Shown piece by piece: positions 9,830 to 19,709 of a DNA stretch of 64,000 nucleotides. Origin of the DNA: SIG587 sp045544035 (GTDB lineage Bacteria; Bacillota; Clostridia; Oscillospirales; Acutalibacteraceae). The stretch's first letter is position 1, and every line of letters starts with the position of its first letter. The position numbers and the translations under genes were made by a program. The stretch covers positions 1-64,000 of the forward strand of contig JAZPYE010000018.1 of NCBI GenBank assembly GCA_045544035.1, read 5' to 3'. Below the pieces are notes generated by a model. It saw nothing but the letters and a program-made list of their open reading frames with translations. It ran no database searches and had not been told where the DNA came from.

Positions 9830-9863
9830 ATTTGTTGCAAAGAACAACAAATTATGTTATACT
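9830..9863 (+). promoter_or_regulatory. Promoter with operator-like dyad for the surface polymer cluster
   Basis: SigmaA-like promoter TTGCAA (9835-9840), 17 bp spacer, TATACT (9858-9863). A perfect inverted repeat ATTTGTTG (9830-9837) / CAACAAAT (9845-9852) covers the -35 box, as a repressor or activator site would. Confidence 0.65.
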
Positions 9864-9914
9864 TAACAAAATAAAATGCACCTACCTTTCTTGGCTGTTT
9901 TTAAAGGAGATATT

Positions 9915-11294
9915 ATGGACAAACGAGAACGATACAAAAGGTTAATATTATTTCTCACATCTGCCCTGATTTTATTTATGCAGACAGCGACTTTTACTGA
10001 GGTGTGGTTTACTGATTATTCCAATATCGGTTCAAACTATTTTGTTCGAGGAAACCTTATTATTATTGCGCAATATGCGTTAATGCTGTTTCTTTTTTAT
10101 AAAATTTACGGCGGCCTTAAAGTGGGACATTTAAAGGTTTTCAATATTGCTTACAGTCAGTTTTTGTCAATTATTTGTGTGAATACCGTTACTTATTTGC
10201 AGCTTTCACTTATCGGCAGATGGAAATTTATGACAAACGTTGAGCCGATTCTCAGAATGACCCTTATTGATTTTGCAATTTCTGCCATTTGGATTGTTTT
10301 TACCCGCTTTATTTACATAAAGGTTTTTCCACCCAAAAAACTGTTGTTGGTTTACGGTAAATACAGTCCCGACAACCTTGTTCAGAAGCTCAGCACGAGA
10401 AAGGACAAGTATTTAATAGCAGAGGTTCTTTCGGTTGACAGCGACATTGATTTAATAAGGCGAGAAATGCTTAAATACCACAATGTTGTTTTATCTGACA
10501 TTCCTTCAGAAATTAGAAACAAACTTTTAAAATTCTGCTTTGCCAACAACATTCGTTGTTACACGATTCCAAAAATTTCCGATATTATGATTAGAAGTGC
10601 CGAAGACATTGGCATTTTTGACACAACACTTCATTTGTTTAGAAATGTTGGTCTTACAGCAGAACAGGCTTTTATCAAAAGAGCTTCAGATATTTTATTT
10701 TCAATTATTGCTTGTGTTTTAACGGCACCTTTAATGCTTATAATTGCGCTTGCCATTAAGCTTTGTGATAAAGGCCCCGTTTTTTACCTCCAGGACAGGC
10801 TTACAAAAGATGGTAAAGTGTTTAAGATTATAAAATTTAGAAGCATGTATGTGACAAACGATGAAGAATATTGTATGACCAAAAAAAATGACCAGCGGAT
10901 TACACCCGTAGGCAAAATTTTGCGTCTTTTGCATTTGGATGAGTTGCCGCAAATTTACAATATTTTAAAGGGCGATATGTCCTTTGTAGGTCCGCGACCC
11001 GAGAGCCCTATCATTGCAAGTAAATATTGCGAATTTATTCCCGAGTTTGATTTCAGACTTAAGGTTAAAGCCGGTCTTACGGGCTACGCGCAGGTTTACG
11101 GTAAGTACAACACAACGCCCTACGATAAGTTAAAACTTGACCTTACCTACATTCAAAACTATTCTTTGTTTTTGGATATTAAACTGATTATGCTAACTTT
11201 CAAGATTTTCTTCCAGAAAGAAACCTCAGAAGGAATTGAAGATTGGCAAACAACGGCTGCAACCAAAGAAAATCTTGAAACAATTAAGAAGTAA
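9915..11294 (+). CDS. Undecaprenyl-phosphate sugar-phosphate transferase (polyprenyl glycosylphosphotransferase)
   Basis: Initiates surface glycan assembly by moving a sugar phosphate onto the undecaprenyl carrier at the inner membrane face. 459 aa: about four N-terminal membrane helices, a CoA-binding-like middle region, one further helix near residues 265-285, then the catalytic domain with IIKFRSM, DELPQIYNILKGDMSFVGPRP and GLTGYAQVYG. These are the bacterial sugar transferase (PF02397) signatures. ATG 9915 follows AAAGGAGATATT. It is the first gene of the rightward surface polymer cluster. Confidence 0.9.
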   Translation: MDKRERYKRLILFLTSALILFMQTATFTEVWFTDYSNIGSNYFVRGNLIIIAQYALMLFLFYKIYGGLKVGHLKVFNIAYSQFLSIICVNTVTYLQLSLIGRWKFMTNVEPILRMTLIDFAISAIWIVFTRFIYIKVFPPKKLLLVYGKYSPDNLVQKLSTRKDKYLIAEVLSVDSDIDLIRREMLKYHNVVLSDIPSEIRNKLLKFCFANNIRCYTIPKISDIMIRSAEDIGIFDTTLHLFRNVGLTAEQAFIKRASDILFSIIACVLTAPLMLIIALAIKLCDKGPVFYLQDRLTKDGKVFKIIKFRSMYVTNDEEYCMTKKNDQRITPVGKILRLLHLDELPQIYNILKGDMSFVGPRPESPIIASKYCEFIPEFDFRLKVKAGLTGYAQVYGKYNTTPYDKLKLDLTYIQNYSLFLDIKLIMLTFKIFFQKETSEGIEDWQTTAATKENLETIKK

Positions 11295-11306
11295 CAGGTG
11301 GAATTC

Positions 11307-12068
11307 ATGAGTTCTGTTTGCGTATCGGTAATAATCCCCGCTTTTAACTGTGCGAAATATATTGATAAAGCCATTGATTCGGCGCTTAGTCAAAACGTTT
11401 GCCTTGAGGTTATTGTTATTGATGACTGTTCAACCGATAATCTTGATGGGGTTATGGAAAGGTACGCACACCTTGATAATGTGGTTTACACTAAAAACCC
11501 AAGAAATTTAGGGGTGGCCGAAAGTCGCAATAAGGGCGTTAGCCTTGCAAAAGGTGAGTATGTTGCCTTTTTAGATGGCGATGATATGTGGCGCCAGGGA
11601 AAGCTTTCAAAACAGCTTGAAGCAATAAAGAAAAGCGGCGCCGTGCTTTGTAACACCGCAAGGCAAATTATGAAGGAAAACGGAACCGTTACAAAAAAAG
11701 TAATTCCTACCAAAACCGTTATTACTTATAATCAGCTTCTTCGGCACAACAGCATAAACTGTTCCTCTGTTCTCCTAAAAAAAGAAGTGGCGCAAAAATT
11801 CCCAATGCACCATGAAGACAGTCACGAAGACTACATTATGTGGTTAGAAATTCTTAAAGAATATAATCTCGCCTGCGGAGTAAACGAGCCGCTGCTGCTT
11901 TATCGCCAAAGTAATTCGGGCAAATCGGGCGGCAGGTTAAAATCGGCAAAAATGACCTTTAAAGTTTACAGGTATCTTGGGTTTGGTTTTTTAAAATCGG
12001 TTTTGTGTTTTTGCAGTTATGCAGTTAGCGGCGCGTACAAACATTGGTTTAGGGGCAGCACAAAATGA
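11307..12068 (+). CDS. Glycosyltransferase family 2
   Basis: 253 aa GT-A enzyme. It begins CVSVIIPAFNCAKYIDKAIDSAL with VIVIDDCSTD next, and the metal-binding DGDD motif is in VAFLDGDDMW. A short hydrophobic C-terminal stretch may touch the membrane. Sugar donor and acceptor cannot be told from sequence. ATG 11307 is preferred to GTG 11298 because AGGTGG is spaced correctly for the ATG. Its 3' end overlaps the next glycosyltransferase gene by 4 bp (ATGA), which indicates coupled translation. Confidence 0.85.
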   Translation: MSSVCVSVIIPAFNCAKYIDKAIDSALSQNVCLEVIVIDDCSTDNLDGVMERYAHLDNVVYTKNPRNLGVAESRNKGVSLAKGEYVAFLDGDDMWRQGKLSKQLEAIKKSGAVLCNTARQIMKENGTVTKKVIPTKTVITYNQLLRHNSINCSSVLLKKEVAQKFPMHHEDSHEDYIMWLEILKEYNLACGVNEPLLLYRQSNSGKSGGRLKSAKMTFKVYRYLGFGFLKSVLCFCSYAVSGAYKHWFRGSTK

Positions 12069-12859
12069 AACTTGACATACTTTTATCTTGCATGAATCAA
12101 ACCGATGCTTCTTTGATTGAAACCTCAAAAATCACGGGCGATGCTATCGTAATAAATCAGTGCGACCGCATCGACTATTCCGAATTTAAAACAAAAAACG
12201 GAATCGCAAAGGTTTTTTCAACCAATGAGCGGGGGCTTACAAAAAGCCGAAATATGGCAACTAAGAAATCCACCGCCGACATTTGCCTTTTGTGTGATGA
12301 TGATGAGGTTTTTGTAGAAGATTATTCTAAGATAATTACAGACACCTACAAAAAACTTCCCACAGCAGATGTTATTATTTTTAAAATGGCAAACCGACCG
12401 CCTTCATTTAAGGATAAAATTACGCGCCTTAGATTCCCAAAGACAATGAAGGTCAGTTCCTGGCAGATTTCTTTTAAGAGAGAAAGCCTTATAAAAGCCC
12501 AAATTCAGTTTGATGAGCTTTTAGGCGCAGGCAGCGGCAACGGTGCAGAAGAAGAACTGAAGTTTTTGCTTGACTGTGAAAAAAAGGGGCTTAAAATTTA
12601 TTATGTTCCGGAGATTATTGCAAGCGTTGGTCAAACTCAGTCAACCTGGTTTAACGGCTTTGATGAATTGTTTTTTGAAAACCGCGGCGCTACAACGAGA
12701 TATATTTTAGGCCCTGTTGTTTCAACGCTTTACGCCTTTTACTATGTGCTTGCAAAGCGTAATTTGTATAAGAAGGATGTCTCACCATCAAGGGCGCTTT
12801 ATTGCATTTTAAAGGGAATTGCTAAAAATAAAATTGCAAAACAAAAGAGTAAAACTTAA
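12065..12859 (+). CDS. GT2-like glycosyltransferase (diverged)
   Basis: 264 aa. It lacks the classical N-terminal SVIIPxYN string and starts MKLDILLSCMNQTD, but STADICLLCDDDEVFVEDY supplies a DDD metal site, and GAGSGNGAEEELKFLLDCEKKG resembles the GT2 acceptor region. A C-terminal hydrophobic and basic segment suggests membrane contact. It overlaps the preceding glycosyltransferase gene by 4 bp. Confidence 0.75.
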   Translation: MKLDILLSCMNQTDASLIETSKITGDAIVINQCDRIDYSEFKTKNGIAKVFSTNERGLTKSRNMATKKSTADICLLCDDDEVFVEDYSKIITDTYKKLPTADVIIFKMANRPPSFKDKITRLRFPKTMKVSSWQISFKRESLIKAQIQFDELLGAGSGNGAEEELKFLLDCEKKGLKIYYVPEIIASVGQTQSTWFNGFDELFFENRGATTRYILGPVVSTLYAFYYVLAKRNLYKKDVSPSRALYCILKGIAKNKIAKQKSKT

Positions 12860-12871
12860 GGAGTTTTTTGA

Positions 12872-13906
12872 ATGAAGATTTTGTCGTTTATTATACCTTC
12901 GTATAACTGCGAAAAATTTTTGGATAAATGCATCACTTCATTTTTGGCTCCCGAAGTTTTGGAAAAAATAGAAATTATTGTTGTAAATGATGGCTCTGCC
13001 GATGCCACTGCCGAAATCGCACAGACTTACGCTCAAAAATATCCCGATACAGTTAGACTTATTTCTCAAGAAAACAAAGGCCACGGCGGCGCCCTTAACA
13101 CCGGTTGTGCTGAAGCCCAGGGTAAATATTTAAAGGCTATTGATGCTGATGACTGGGTAGAAACCGATAATCTTGCAAAATTTGTTGAAGTGCTTGAAAA
13201 AATTGACAGCGATGTGGTGCTGACCCACCACTACACAACAAACATTTCAACAGGGGAAATACGAAAGTGGAAAAGCTACCCGGGTGAATTTTACAAGGCT
13301 TACACATTTGAAGAAATAATGCAAAACTGGAAAAGTTTTGACAGAAGCCTTACATTCCACGGGATAACTTACAACACCGTATTTTACAAGGAAAATGGCA
13401 TTAGTCTCTCAGAACACGTTTTTTATGAAGACCACGAGTTTGCAACCGTTCCCTGTTGCTTTGCAAAAAGCATTACACCGCTTGACTTGTTTGTTTATAA
13501 CTACCGTATCGGTGACGTAACCCAAAGCGTTTCGGACACGAATCAACTTGAAAGAAAAGGGCACACCGAAGCTGTGCTCTCCCGTTTGATGGATGTTTTT
13601 TTGGCAACAGCCAACGACCTTGGCCAAGCCAATAAGAAATATTTTTGTATGAAAACACAAGGGTTATTGCTCAGTTACCTTTCAACGGTTTTGCTCCTTG
13701 AGCCCAACAAGGCAAAAGGCAGAAAATATGCCAAAGAAATGGTGAATAAAATCAAAGAGAATATGCCGCTTGTTTTTGAATTGGCAAAGAAACAGTACTA
13801 CTGCCTGCGTGTAATGAATTACTTGAGTATAAGCAAAAAGACCTTTGAATACATTTTAAACTCAAGAATATATAACAAACTACGTTCTAATCACGATTTT
13901 AAATAG
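12872..13906 (+). CDS. Glycosyltransferase family 2
   Basis: 344 aa. The N-terminal GT-A fold is clear: FIIPSYNCEKFLDKC, IEIIVVNDGSADAT, GHGGALNTG and the metal site IDADDWVE. The helical C-terminal third is typical of GT2 enzymes in capsule or teichoic acid loci. Substrate unknown. It sits 12 bp behind the previous gene with an AAGGAG site and 8 bp before the ABC permease gene. Confidence 0.85.
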   Translation: MKILSFIIPSYNCEKFLDKCITSFLAPEVLEKIEIIVVNDGSADATAEIAQTYAQKYPDTVRLISQENKGHGGALNTGCAEAQGKYLKAIDADDWVETDNLAKFVEVLEKIDSDVVLTHHYTTNISTGEIRKWKSYPGEFYKAYTFEEIMQNWKSFDRSLTFHGITYNTVFYKENGISLSEHVFYEDHEFATVPCCFAKSITPLDLFVYNYRIGDVTQSVSDTNQLERKGHTEAVLSRLMDVFLATANDLGQANKKYFCMKTQGLLLSYLSTVLLLEPNKAKGRKYAKEMVNKIKENMPLVFELAKKQYYCLRVMNYLSISKKTFEYILNSRIYNKLRSNHDFK

Positions 13907-13914
13907 GAGCTTTT

Positions 13915-14715
13915 ATGAAAAAGAAAAGAAGCAAACTGTCACAGTATTTTTTAGAATTTTGGAAATACAAAGACCTTTTGAAACTTCTTGTTTCAAGAGA
14001 CATTAAACTTAAATACCGCCGCAGTTTCCTTGGATATGTGTGGAGTGTTCTTAACCCATTGCTTATTATGGTAGTTATGGCGGTTGTTTTTTCACATATG
14101 TTCCATCGCAACATTGAGAATTTTCCCGTTTACCTTTTTTGCGGCCAACTACTTTTTAACTATATGAGCCAAACCACCCACAAGGCAATTTTTTCGGTTT
14201 CGGGTAACGGTTCGCTTCTTAAAAAGACCTATATGCCCAAATACATTTTTACTCTGGCAAAAATAACCAGTGGACTTGTTGACCTGCTTTTTTCCTTAGG
14301 CGCCCTTGTTATTGTTATGATAGCAACAGGTACACGCTTTACTTTATATGCGTTGCTTTTCCCCTTTGTTATTTTACAGCTATATGTTTTCTGTGTTGGG
14401 CTCGGTTTGTTTTTAGCACAAGCAAATGTATTTTTTAGAGACATTCAGTACATTTACAATGCCGTTACAACCGCCTGGCTTTATGTCAGCTGTATTTTCT
14501 ATCCTCTTGATATGTTGCCCGGTTGGCTTCAATGGATAATTACACACCTTAACCCGATGTATTTTTACATTGCACAGTTCCGTTCAATTATTCACATTGG
14601 CCAGTTCCCCGATTTGTGGTTCATCTTTGCAGGAATTATCGCTGCGCTGCTTTCGTTTGGTATCGGTGTGTTAAGCTTCCTTAAATCCAAGGATAAATTC
14701 ATTTTGTATATTTAA
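13915..14715 (+). CDS. ABC-2 type polysaccharide/teichoic acid export permease (TagG-like)
   Basis: 266 aa with about six membrane helices. The cytoplasmic LLVSRDIKLKYRRSFLGYVWS motif near residue 25 marks ABC-2 glycan exporters (TagG, Wzm, RfbA). It forms the channel moving the lipid-linked polymer outward, powered by the ATPase encoded 15 bp downstream. The TagGH-like pair together with a cytidylyltransferase and a TagF-like domain points to a polyol-phosphate polymer. Confidence 0.9.
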   Translation: MKKKRSKLSQYFLEFWKYKDLLKLLVSRDIKLKYRRSFLGYVWSVLNPLLIMVVMAVVFSHMFHRNIENFPVYLFCGQLLFNYMSQTTHKAIFSVSGNGSLLKKTYMPKYIFTLAKITSGLVDLLFSLGALVIVMIATGTRFTLYALLFPFVILQLYVFCVGLGLFLAQANVFFRDIQYIYNAVTTAWLYVSCIFYPLDMLPGWLQWIITHLNPMYFYIAQFRSIIHIGQFPDLWFIFAGIIAALLSFGIGVLSFLKSKDKFILYI

Positions 14716-14730
14716 CAGGAGAATTTGATT

Positions 14731-15489
14731 ATGCAAGAAAAGAAGGTAATGATTGACGTTGACAACATTACTATACGGTTTAATCTTGCCAGCCAAAAGG
14801 TTGATAACCTGAAAGAATATTTTGTTAAGCTCATAAAAAAGGAGCTTATGTTCAAGGAGTTTTTGGCTGTAAAAGATTTAAGTTTTAAGGTAAGAGCAGG
14901 CGAAGCGTGGGGACTTATTGGAACAAACGGCTCGGGTAAATCCACCACCCTTAAAGCTATTAGCGGCATTTTAAAACCTTATAAGGGAAAAATTTCGGTT
15001 AACGGTTCTGTAGCGCCGCTTATTGAACTTGGCGCCGGCTTTGACCCCGAACTTTCTGCCAGAGAAAATATCTTCCTTAACGGCTGTGTGCTTGGCCACA
15101 CAGAAAAGTTTATGAAGGAGCATTTTGAGGAAATCGTTGAGTTTGCAGAGATAGGAGATTTCCTTGATACCCCCATAAAGAATTTTTCCTCTGGTATGAA
15201 GGCAAGGCTTGGTTTTGCGGTTGCAACAATGGTTAAGCCTGACATTTTAATCGTTGATGAGATTTTGTCGGTAGGCGACTATAGATTTAAGAAAAAGTGC
15301 GAAGCCAGAATGAAGGAAATGCTATCGGGCGGAACGACACTCCTTTTCGTTTCTCATTCTATACCCCAGGTTAAACAAATTTGTGACCACGCAATTTGGA
15401 TTGATAAAGGTGTAATGAGAATGCAGGGCAAAGCCGATGAGGTTTGCGATGCTTATATGCAAGAAATGAAGGAACAAACAATATCTTAA
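14731..15489 (+). CDS. ABC transporter ATP-binding protein (TagH-like)
   Basis: 252 aa. Walker A GTNGSGKST, signature FSSGMKARLGFAV, Walker B ILIVDEILSVGD and switch SHS are all present. ENIFLNGCVLG and the VGDYRFKKKC segment are typical of polysaccharide and teichoic acid exporters. It is short and lacks the extra C-terminal domain of Bacillus TagH or of carbohydrate-binding Wzt. ATG 14731 follows CAGGAG; a TTG six bases upstream is a weaker start. Confidence 0.9.
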   Translation: MQEKKVMIDVDNITIRFNLASQKVDNLKEYFVKLIKKELMFKEFLAVKDLSFKVRAGEAWGLIGTNGSGKSTTLKAISGILKPYKGKISVNGSVAPLIELGAGFDPELSARENIFLNGCVLGHTEKFMKEHFEEIVEFAEIGDFLDTPIKNFSSGMKARLGFAVATMVKPDILIVDEILSVGDYRFKKKCEARMKEMLSGGTTLLFVSHSIPQVKQICDHAIWIDKGVMRMQGKADEVCDAYMQEMKEQTIS

Positions 15490-15522
15490 AGAAATCGCAG
15501 AAGACAAGAAAGGGACTATTAA

Positions 15523-16698
15523 ATGAAAAAAGCAATAGTGGTTGGTGGCAGCAACGGAATAGGTTTGTCAATTGCTAAAAATCTTTCTGAAAAAGGTTAT
15601 TTTATAAACATTCTTGATAGGGTTGAGCCTAATAACGAGGTTATCTTTAAAAACGGCTTTACCTTCACAAAATTTAATCTTTTAGATTTTAACGAAAAGG
15701 CAATAGAGGAATTATCTAAAGATACCGAAGTAGAGGTGCTTATGCTTACTGCGGGATTTGGAAGGGTTGCAAATTTTGAGGATATTCACCCTGCCGAAAT
15801 TCAAAATCTTTTTCAGGTAAACACGGTTTCTTCTATAAAGTTAATCAGGTATTTCTATGACAGAATAAAAAGCAACGCACCCTTCTATTGCGGCATTATG
15901 GGTTCCATTGCAGGACTTATGAGTTCTCCGATGTTTTCGGTTTATGCGGCAAGCAAATCGGCTATTTGCAGATTTACCGAAAGCGTGAATGTTGAACTTG
16001 AAGTGTTTGGCACTAAGAATAGAATTTTAAATGTTTCTCCGGGCACAATTAAAGGGACAAAGTTCCACGGAAACGATACCGACTTGGCTGCTCTTGAGGG
16101 ACTTGCCCAAGATATAACCAAAGCCTTATTTGATAACGAGGTTTTATTAATACCACAATATGAAGAGGTCTTTAAGGGCGTGCTTGAACGCTACAACACC
16201 GACCCACACGAATACGGGCTTCACAGTTATAACTATAAACTTTCCTCGGGCAAAAAGCTTGGCGGCAAGGGTGTTAAGATAGGATACCTTTCAGGAACGT
16301 TTGATTTGTTCCATGTGGGCCACTTGAATCTTTTAAAGCGAGCAAAGGAAAGGTGCGACTATTTAATTGTAGGCGTTCATCCAAATGCCGCACACAAAAA
16401 GAAGGAAACCTTTATTCCGTTTGAAGAGAGAAAGACCATTGTTGGTTCTTGCAGATATGTTGACAAGGTTGTTGACTCCTGTGCTGAGGATTCTGATGCT
16501 TGGTCTCTTTATCACTATGATATGCTTTTTGTCGGTAGTGATTATAAAGACACCGAGCGCTTTATCCGTTATGAAGAATATTTCAAGGATAAAGGGGTAG
16601 AAATTATTTACTTCGATTACACGAAGGGCACAAGCAGCACACAAATTCGTGCTACAATAACCGACAAAGCAAACCAAGAAACGCAAAGTAAGAAGTAA
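15523..16698 (+). CDS. Fusion: short-chain dehydrogenase + TagD-like cytidylyltransferase
   Basis: 391 aa with two domains. Residues 1 to about 235 are an SDR oxidoreductase: VVGGSNGIG nucleotide-binding loop, MGSIAGL, and the catalytic YAASK. Residues from about 248 are a nucleotidyltransferase with GTFDLFHVGHLN (HxGH motif) and KGTSSTQIR, like glycerol-3-phosphate cytidylyltransferase. Such a fusion could reduce a ketose phosphate and then activate the polyol phosphate with CTP, as H. influenzae Bcs1 does with a differently ordered pair of domains. That role is an inference. The likely user is the TagF-like domain encoded next. Confidence 0.85.
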   Translation: MKKAIVVGGSNGIGLSIAKNLSEKGYFINILDRVEPNNEVIFKNGFTFTKFNLLDFNEKAIEELSKDTEVEVLMLTAGFGRVANFEDIHPAEIQNLFQVNTVSSIKLIRYFYDRIKSNAPFYCGIMGSIAGLMSSPMFSVYAASKSAICRFTESVNVELEVFGTKNRILNVSPGTIKGTKFHGNDTDLAALEGLAQDITKALFDNEVLLIPQYEEVFKGVLERYNTDPHEYGLHSYNYKLSSGKKLGGKGVKIGYLSGTFDLFHVGHLNLLKRAKERCDYLIVGVHPNAAHKKKETFIPFEERKTIVGSCRYVDKVVDSCAEDSDAWSLYHYDMLFVGSDYKDTERFIRYEEYFKDKGVEIIYFDYTKGTSSTQIRATITDKANQETQSKK

Positions 16699-16710
16699 GG
16701 GGTTTTATTG

Positions 16711-19704
16711 ATGATACTTCAAAATTTACAATTTCCTAATCCGAAAATTTGTTCTCGAGAGGGAATGTATTATAGCGGCAGTTCTTACACCTCTTTAATG
16801 GAGGAAAAGTGCTGTCAGTTTTCAGAAGGCGGCATTCTCACTGCAAACGCATACTTTAATAGTTTTTCCATAGGAAAGTGGAAGAAATATACAAAACTTG
16901 ATAATTTGCAGCTGCGCCTTTCTGTAAAGGGAGAATTTTCGGTTCACGTTCATTATGCCCATAAAATCAATAGAGAAATAAAGGATATAATTATTGCCGA
17001 AAAAAAGATTGCCAGTGAAGAAAGGTCCGATTTTATAATGCCGGTTCCTGTGGATTATGATTCGGGAATATATTATTTCGAGCTTAAAGCGCTTTCTGAC
17101 CATTGCGTTTATTATGGCGGCGCATATGAAACCGAGATAGAAGAGCAGGAACTAAATAATGTTAAACTTGCTATCGGCATTTGCACCTTCCGTAGAGAAA
17201 CCTTTGTTGCAAACAATATGAAGGTTCTTAGCGAATATATACTTGAAAATCCCGACAGTCCTCTATACGGAAATCTTGAAATATTCATAAGCGATAATGC
17301 CAAGACCCTTGAGTCGAGTATCGCTACCGATAAAATCCATATTTTCCCAAATAGAAATTTGGGCGGTGCAGGCGGCTTTACAAGGGCTATGATTGAAATT
17401 AAAAAGGCCAGCGCCGAAAAGAACTTTACACACATTTTGATGATGGATGACGATATCCATCTTAATCCCGACTCTTTGATTCGCACTTTTGCATTTTTAA
17501 GACTTCTAAAAGCCGAGCATAAGGAAGCCTTTATTGGCGGTCATATGCTTAAAATTGATGCTCCAAACATTCAGAGTGAAGCGGCAGACCACTGGGATAT
17601 AGCTACGCATCATCCGGTTAAGTATAATTACAACCTTGAAAACATGAACTTCCTCATTAAAAATGAGATAGAAGACAAAGTTAACTATTTCGGTTGGTGG
17701 TACTGCTGTATGCCCATTGAAACGGTTAGCGATGTCAACCTACCTCTTCCTATCTTTATTAAACGGGATGACATTGAATACGGTCTTCGTAACGGTAAAA
17801 AATTTATCACTCTCAATGGCGTTTGTGTATGGCACGAGCCTTTTGAATACAAATATGCAACCTATCTTGAGTATTATTATTTTAGAAATATGTGCATTAT
17901 GAATTCAAGACATCGCCATAGCTTTGATGAAAAACGCTTGATAGGGGAACTCAAAAAGCGTGTTAAAAACTTTATTTACACCTATCGTTTTAAGGATGCG
18001 GAACTTAGTCTTCTTGGTGTTCAGCACTATCTTCTTGGCATTGATTGGCTTAAGGAACAGGATGGCGAGGCCTTAAATGCTGCTATCATGCAGTTGGGAT
18101 ATAAAAAAGAACCGATAGAAAACCTTGATTATGTATTTATTCACGGCGAATTTGAAGGTGTGCTAGGTGCACAAAAGCTTAATAAAAAACAGATAAAAAT
18201 TAGAAAATTCACCTTAAATGGTTGGCTGTTACCCGCAAATAAAAATGCTTTAGTTTCAGCTTACCAGCCTTCCCCAACCCGTTTTTACAGGGTTAAAAAC
18301 GTTGTTAACTATGAGGAAGTTTCAAATACAGCTTTTGTTACAAGCCGTAGCTATCGTTCCCTTTTCCATATTCTTAAAATGTACCGCCAAACGGTTAAGC
18401 TTATAAAGAAAAACTTTAAAAGGGTTACCCTTGAATATAGAGACAGATACGATGAACTTATCAATATTGATTTCTGGAACAACTATCTCTTTAATTCGGG
18501 CACAGCGCCAAAAATCACTTCGGGGCTTGATAAACCGAGAAGACCGAAGAACACCCCTTATCAGCGTAAGCAGGTTACACTTGCACGAATGGTTAGATTA
18601 TTACAGGTATTGCTTTTTTGGTTGCCCGTGAAGAAAAATCGTGTAATGATTTGCATTCACGACCGCAAGGGCTTTACCTGTAACCCCAAATATATTGTTA
18701 AAAAGTTAGTTGAAGAGTACGGGAACAAACTTGAAATTTATTGGGTTACAATGCATCCTTCAACCTGTCAAGAAATTGAAAAGCTTGGCGTTAAAGTAAT
18801 CAAAACAAATTCGGTTACCCACATAAAGAAATATCTTCGCACACGCTTCTATATTACAAACGATGCTTTTCCTGCGTGGGCGTTACACCGCTTTAATCAA
18901 AAATGGATGAACACCTGGCATGCGGGTATGAATTATAAGCATATCGGTCCGGCTTATTTTGCTCTTGCCAGCCGACTTTCAGTGAAACTTAGAAATATGT
19001 ACGACCGTCAGGCAGATTTCCATTTATCAGGCAGTGAGTTCTTTACAAAGGATACATCAGAGTCCTACGGATATAAGGTAAAGAACTTTGTTCCCACAGG
19101 ACTTCCAAGAAATGATATTTTCTTTGAGGACCATACAGAAGTAGTAAAAAAGGTTAGAGAACAATATAAAATACAAGATGGTAAAAAACTTGCGATTTTT
19201 GCTCCAACCTTCCGCAGAGGCTTTAACTCCGACACCTATGGTATGGACTTTGACACCGTAAGAGATGCCCTTTCACAAAGGTTTGGCGGAGAATGGGAAA
19301 TTCTTTTCAGAAACCACAGTTTTGTAAAGGGTAAGCAAAAGTATTATGGCGCGGTTGATGTTTCTAATTACCACGATATGCAGGAACTTATGTGCGCAGC
19401 CGATGTGCTTATAAGTGACTATTCTTCTTGTCTTTATGATTTTGCAATAACAAGAAGACCCGTATTCGTTTATGCGCCCGACCTTGACTATTATGTGAAC
19501 AGCGACCGGTCCCTTGCCTATCCCTTTAAAAAGTGGCCATATCCCTCTGCCGTTTCAAACGATGAACTTGCAGAGAAAATCAAGGCCTTTGATGAAAAAG
19601 ATTACAAAGCAAAGGTTGAGGCACATTTTAAGGACACAGGCTGTTATGACAACGGAACCGCTTCAAAGCAGGTTGCGGATATAATTGCAAAATATTGCCT
19701 ATAA
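16711..19704 (+). CDS. Fusion: GlfT2-like galactofuranosyltransferase + TagF-like CDP-polyol phosphotransferase
   Basis: 997 aa. The N-terminal half resembles mycobacterial GlfT2: a beta-rich N-terminal region, then GT-A motifs GICTFRR, PNRNLGGAGGFTRAM and MMDDDIHLNPD, plus DVNLPLPIFIKRDDIEYG and WHEPF. The C-terminal part (from about residue 635) matches CDP-glycerol glycerophosphotransferases: NTWHAG, GLPRND, FAPTFR, FRNHSF and the ISDYSSCLYDFA motif. One polypeptide could therefore add both galactofuranose and a polyol phosphate to the growing chain. ATG 16711 follows AAGGGG. The adjacent UDP-galactopyranose mutase gene supports the galactofuranose part. Confidence 0.85.
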   Translation: MILQNLQFPNPKICSREGMYYSGSSYTSLMEEKCCQFSEGGILTANAYFNSFSIGKWKKYTKLDNLQLRLSVKGEFSVHVHYAHKINREIKDIIIAEKKIASEERSDFIMPVPVDYDSGIYYFELKALSDHCVYYGGAYETEIEEQELNNVKLAIGICTFRRETFVANNMKVLSEYILENPDSPLYGNLEIFISDNAKTLESSIATDKIHIFPNRNLGGAGGFTRAMIEIKKASAEKNFTHILMMDDDIHLNPDSLIRTFAFLRLLKAEHKEAFIGGHMLKIDAPNIQSEAADHWDIATHHPVKYNYNLENMNFLIKNEIEDKVNYFGWWYCCMPIETVSDVNLPLPIFIKRDDIEYGLRNGKKFITLNGVCVWHEPFEYKYATYLEYYYFRNMCIMNSRHRHSFDEKRLIGELKKRVKNFIYTYRFKDAELSLLGVQHYLLGIDWLKEQDGEALNAAIMQLGYKKEPIENLDYVFIHGEFEGVLGAQKLNKKQIKIRKFTLNGWLLPANKNALVSAYQPSPTRFYRVKNVVNYEEVSNTAFVTSRSYRSLFHILKMYRQTVKLIKKNFKRVTLEYRDRYDELINIDFWNNYLFNSGTAPKITSGLDKPRRPKNTPYQRKQVTLARMVRLLQVLLFWLPVKKNRVMICIHDRKGFTCNPKYIVKKLVEEYGNKLEIYWVTMHPSTCQEIEKLGVKVIKTNSVTHIKKYLRTRFYITNDAFPAWALHRFNQKWMNTWHAGMNYKHIGPAYFALASRLSVKLRNMYDRQADFHLSGSEFFTKDTSESYGYKVKNFVPTGLPRNDIFFEDHTEVVKKVREQYKIQDGKKLAIFAPTFRRGFNSDTYGMDFDTVRDALSQRFGGEWEILFRNHSFVKGKQKYYGAVDVSNYHDMQELMCAADVLISDYSSCLYDFAITRRPVFVYAPDLDYYVNSDRSLAYPFKKWPYPSAVSNDELAEKIKAFDEKDYKAKVEAHFKDTGCYDNGTASKQVADIIAKYCL

Positions 19705-19709
19705 AAAAC

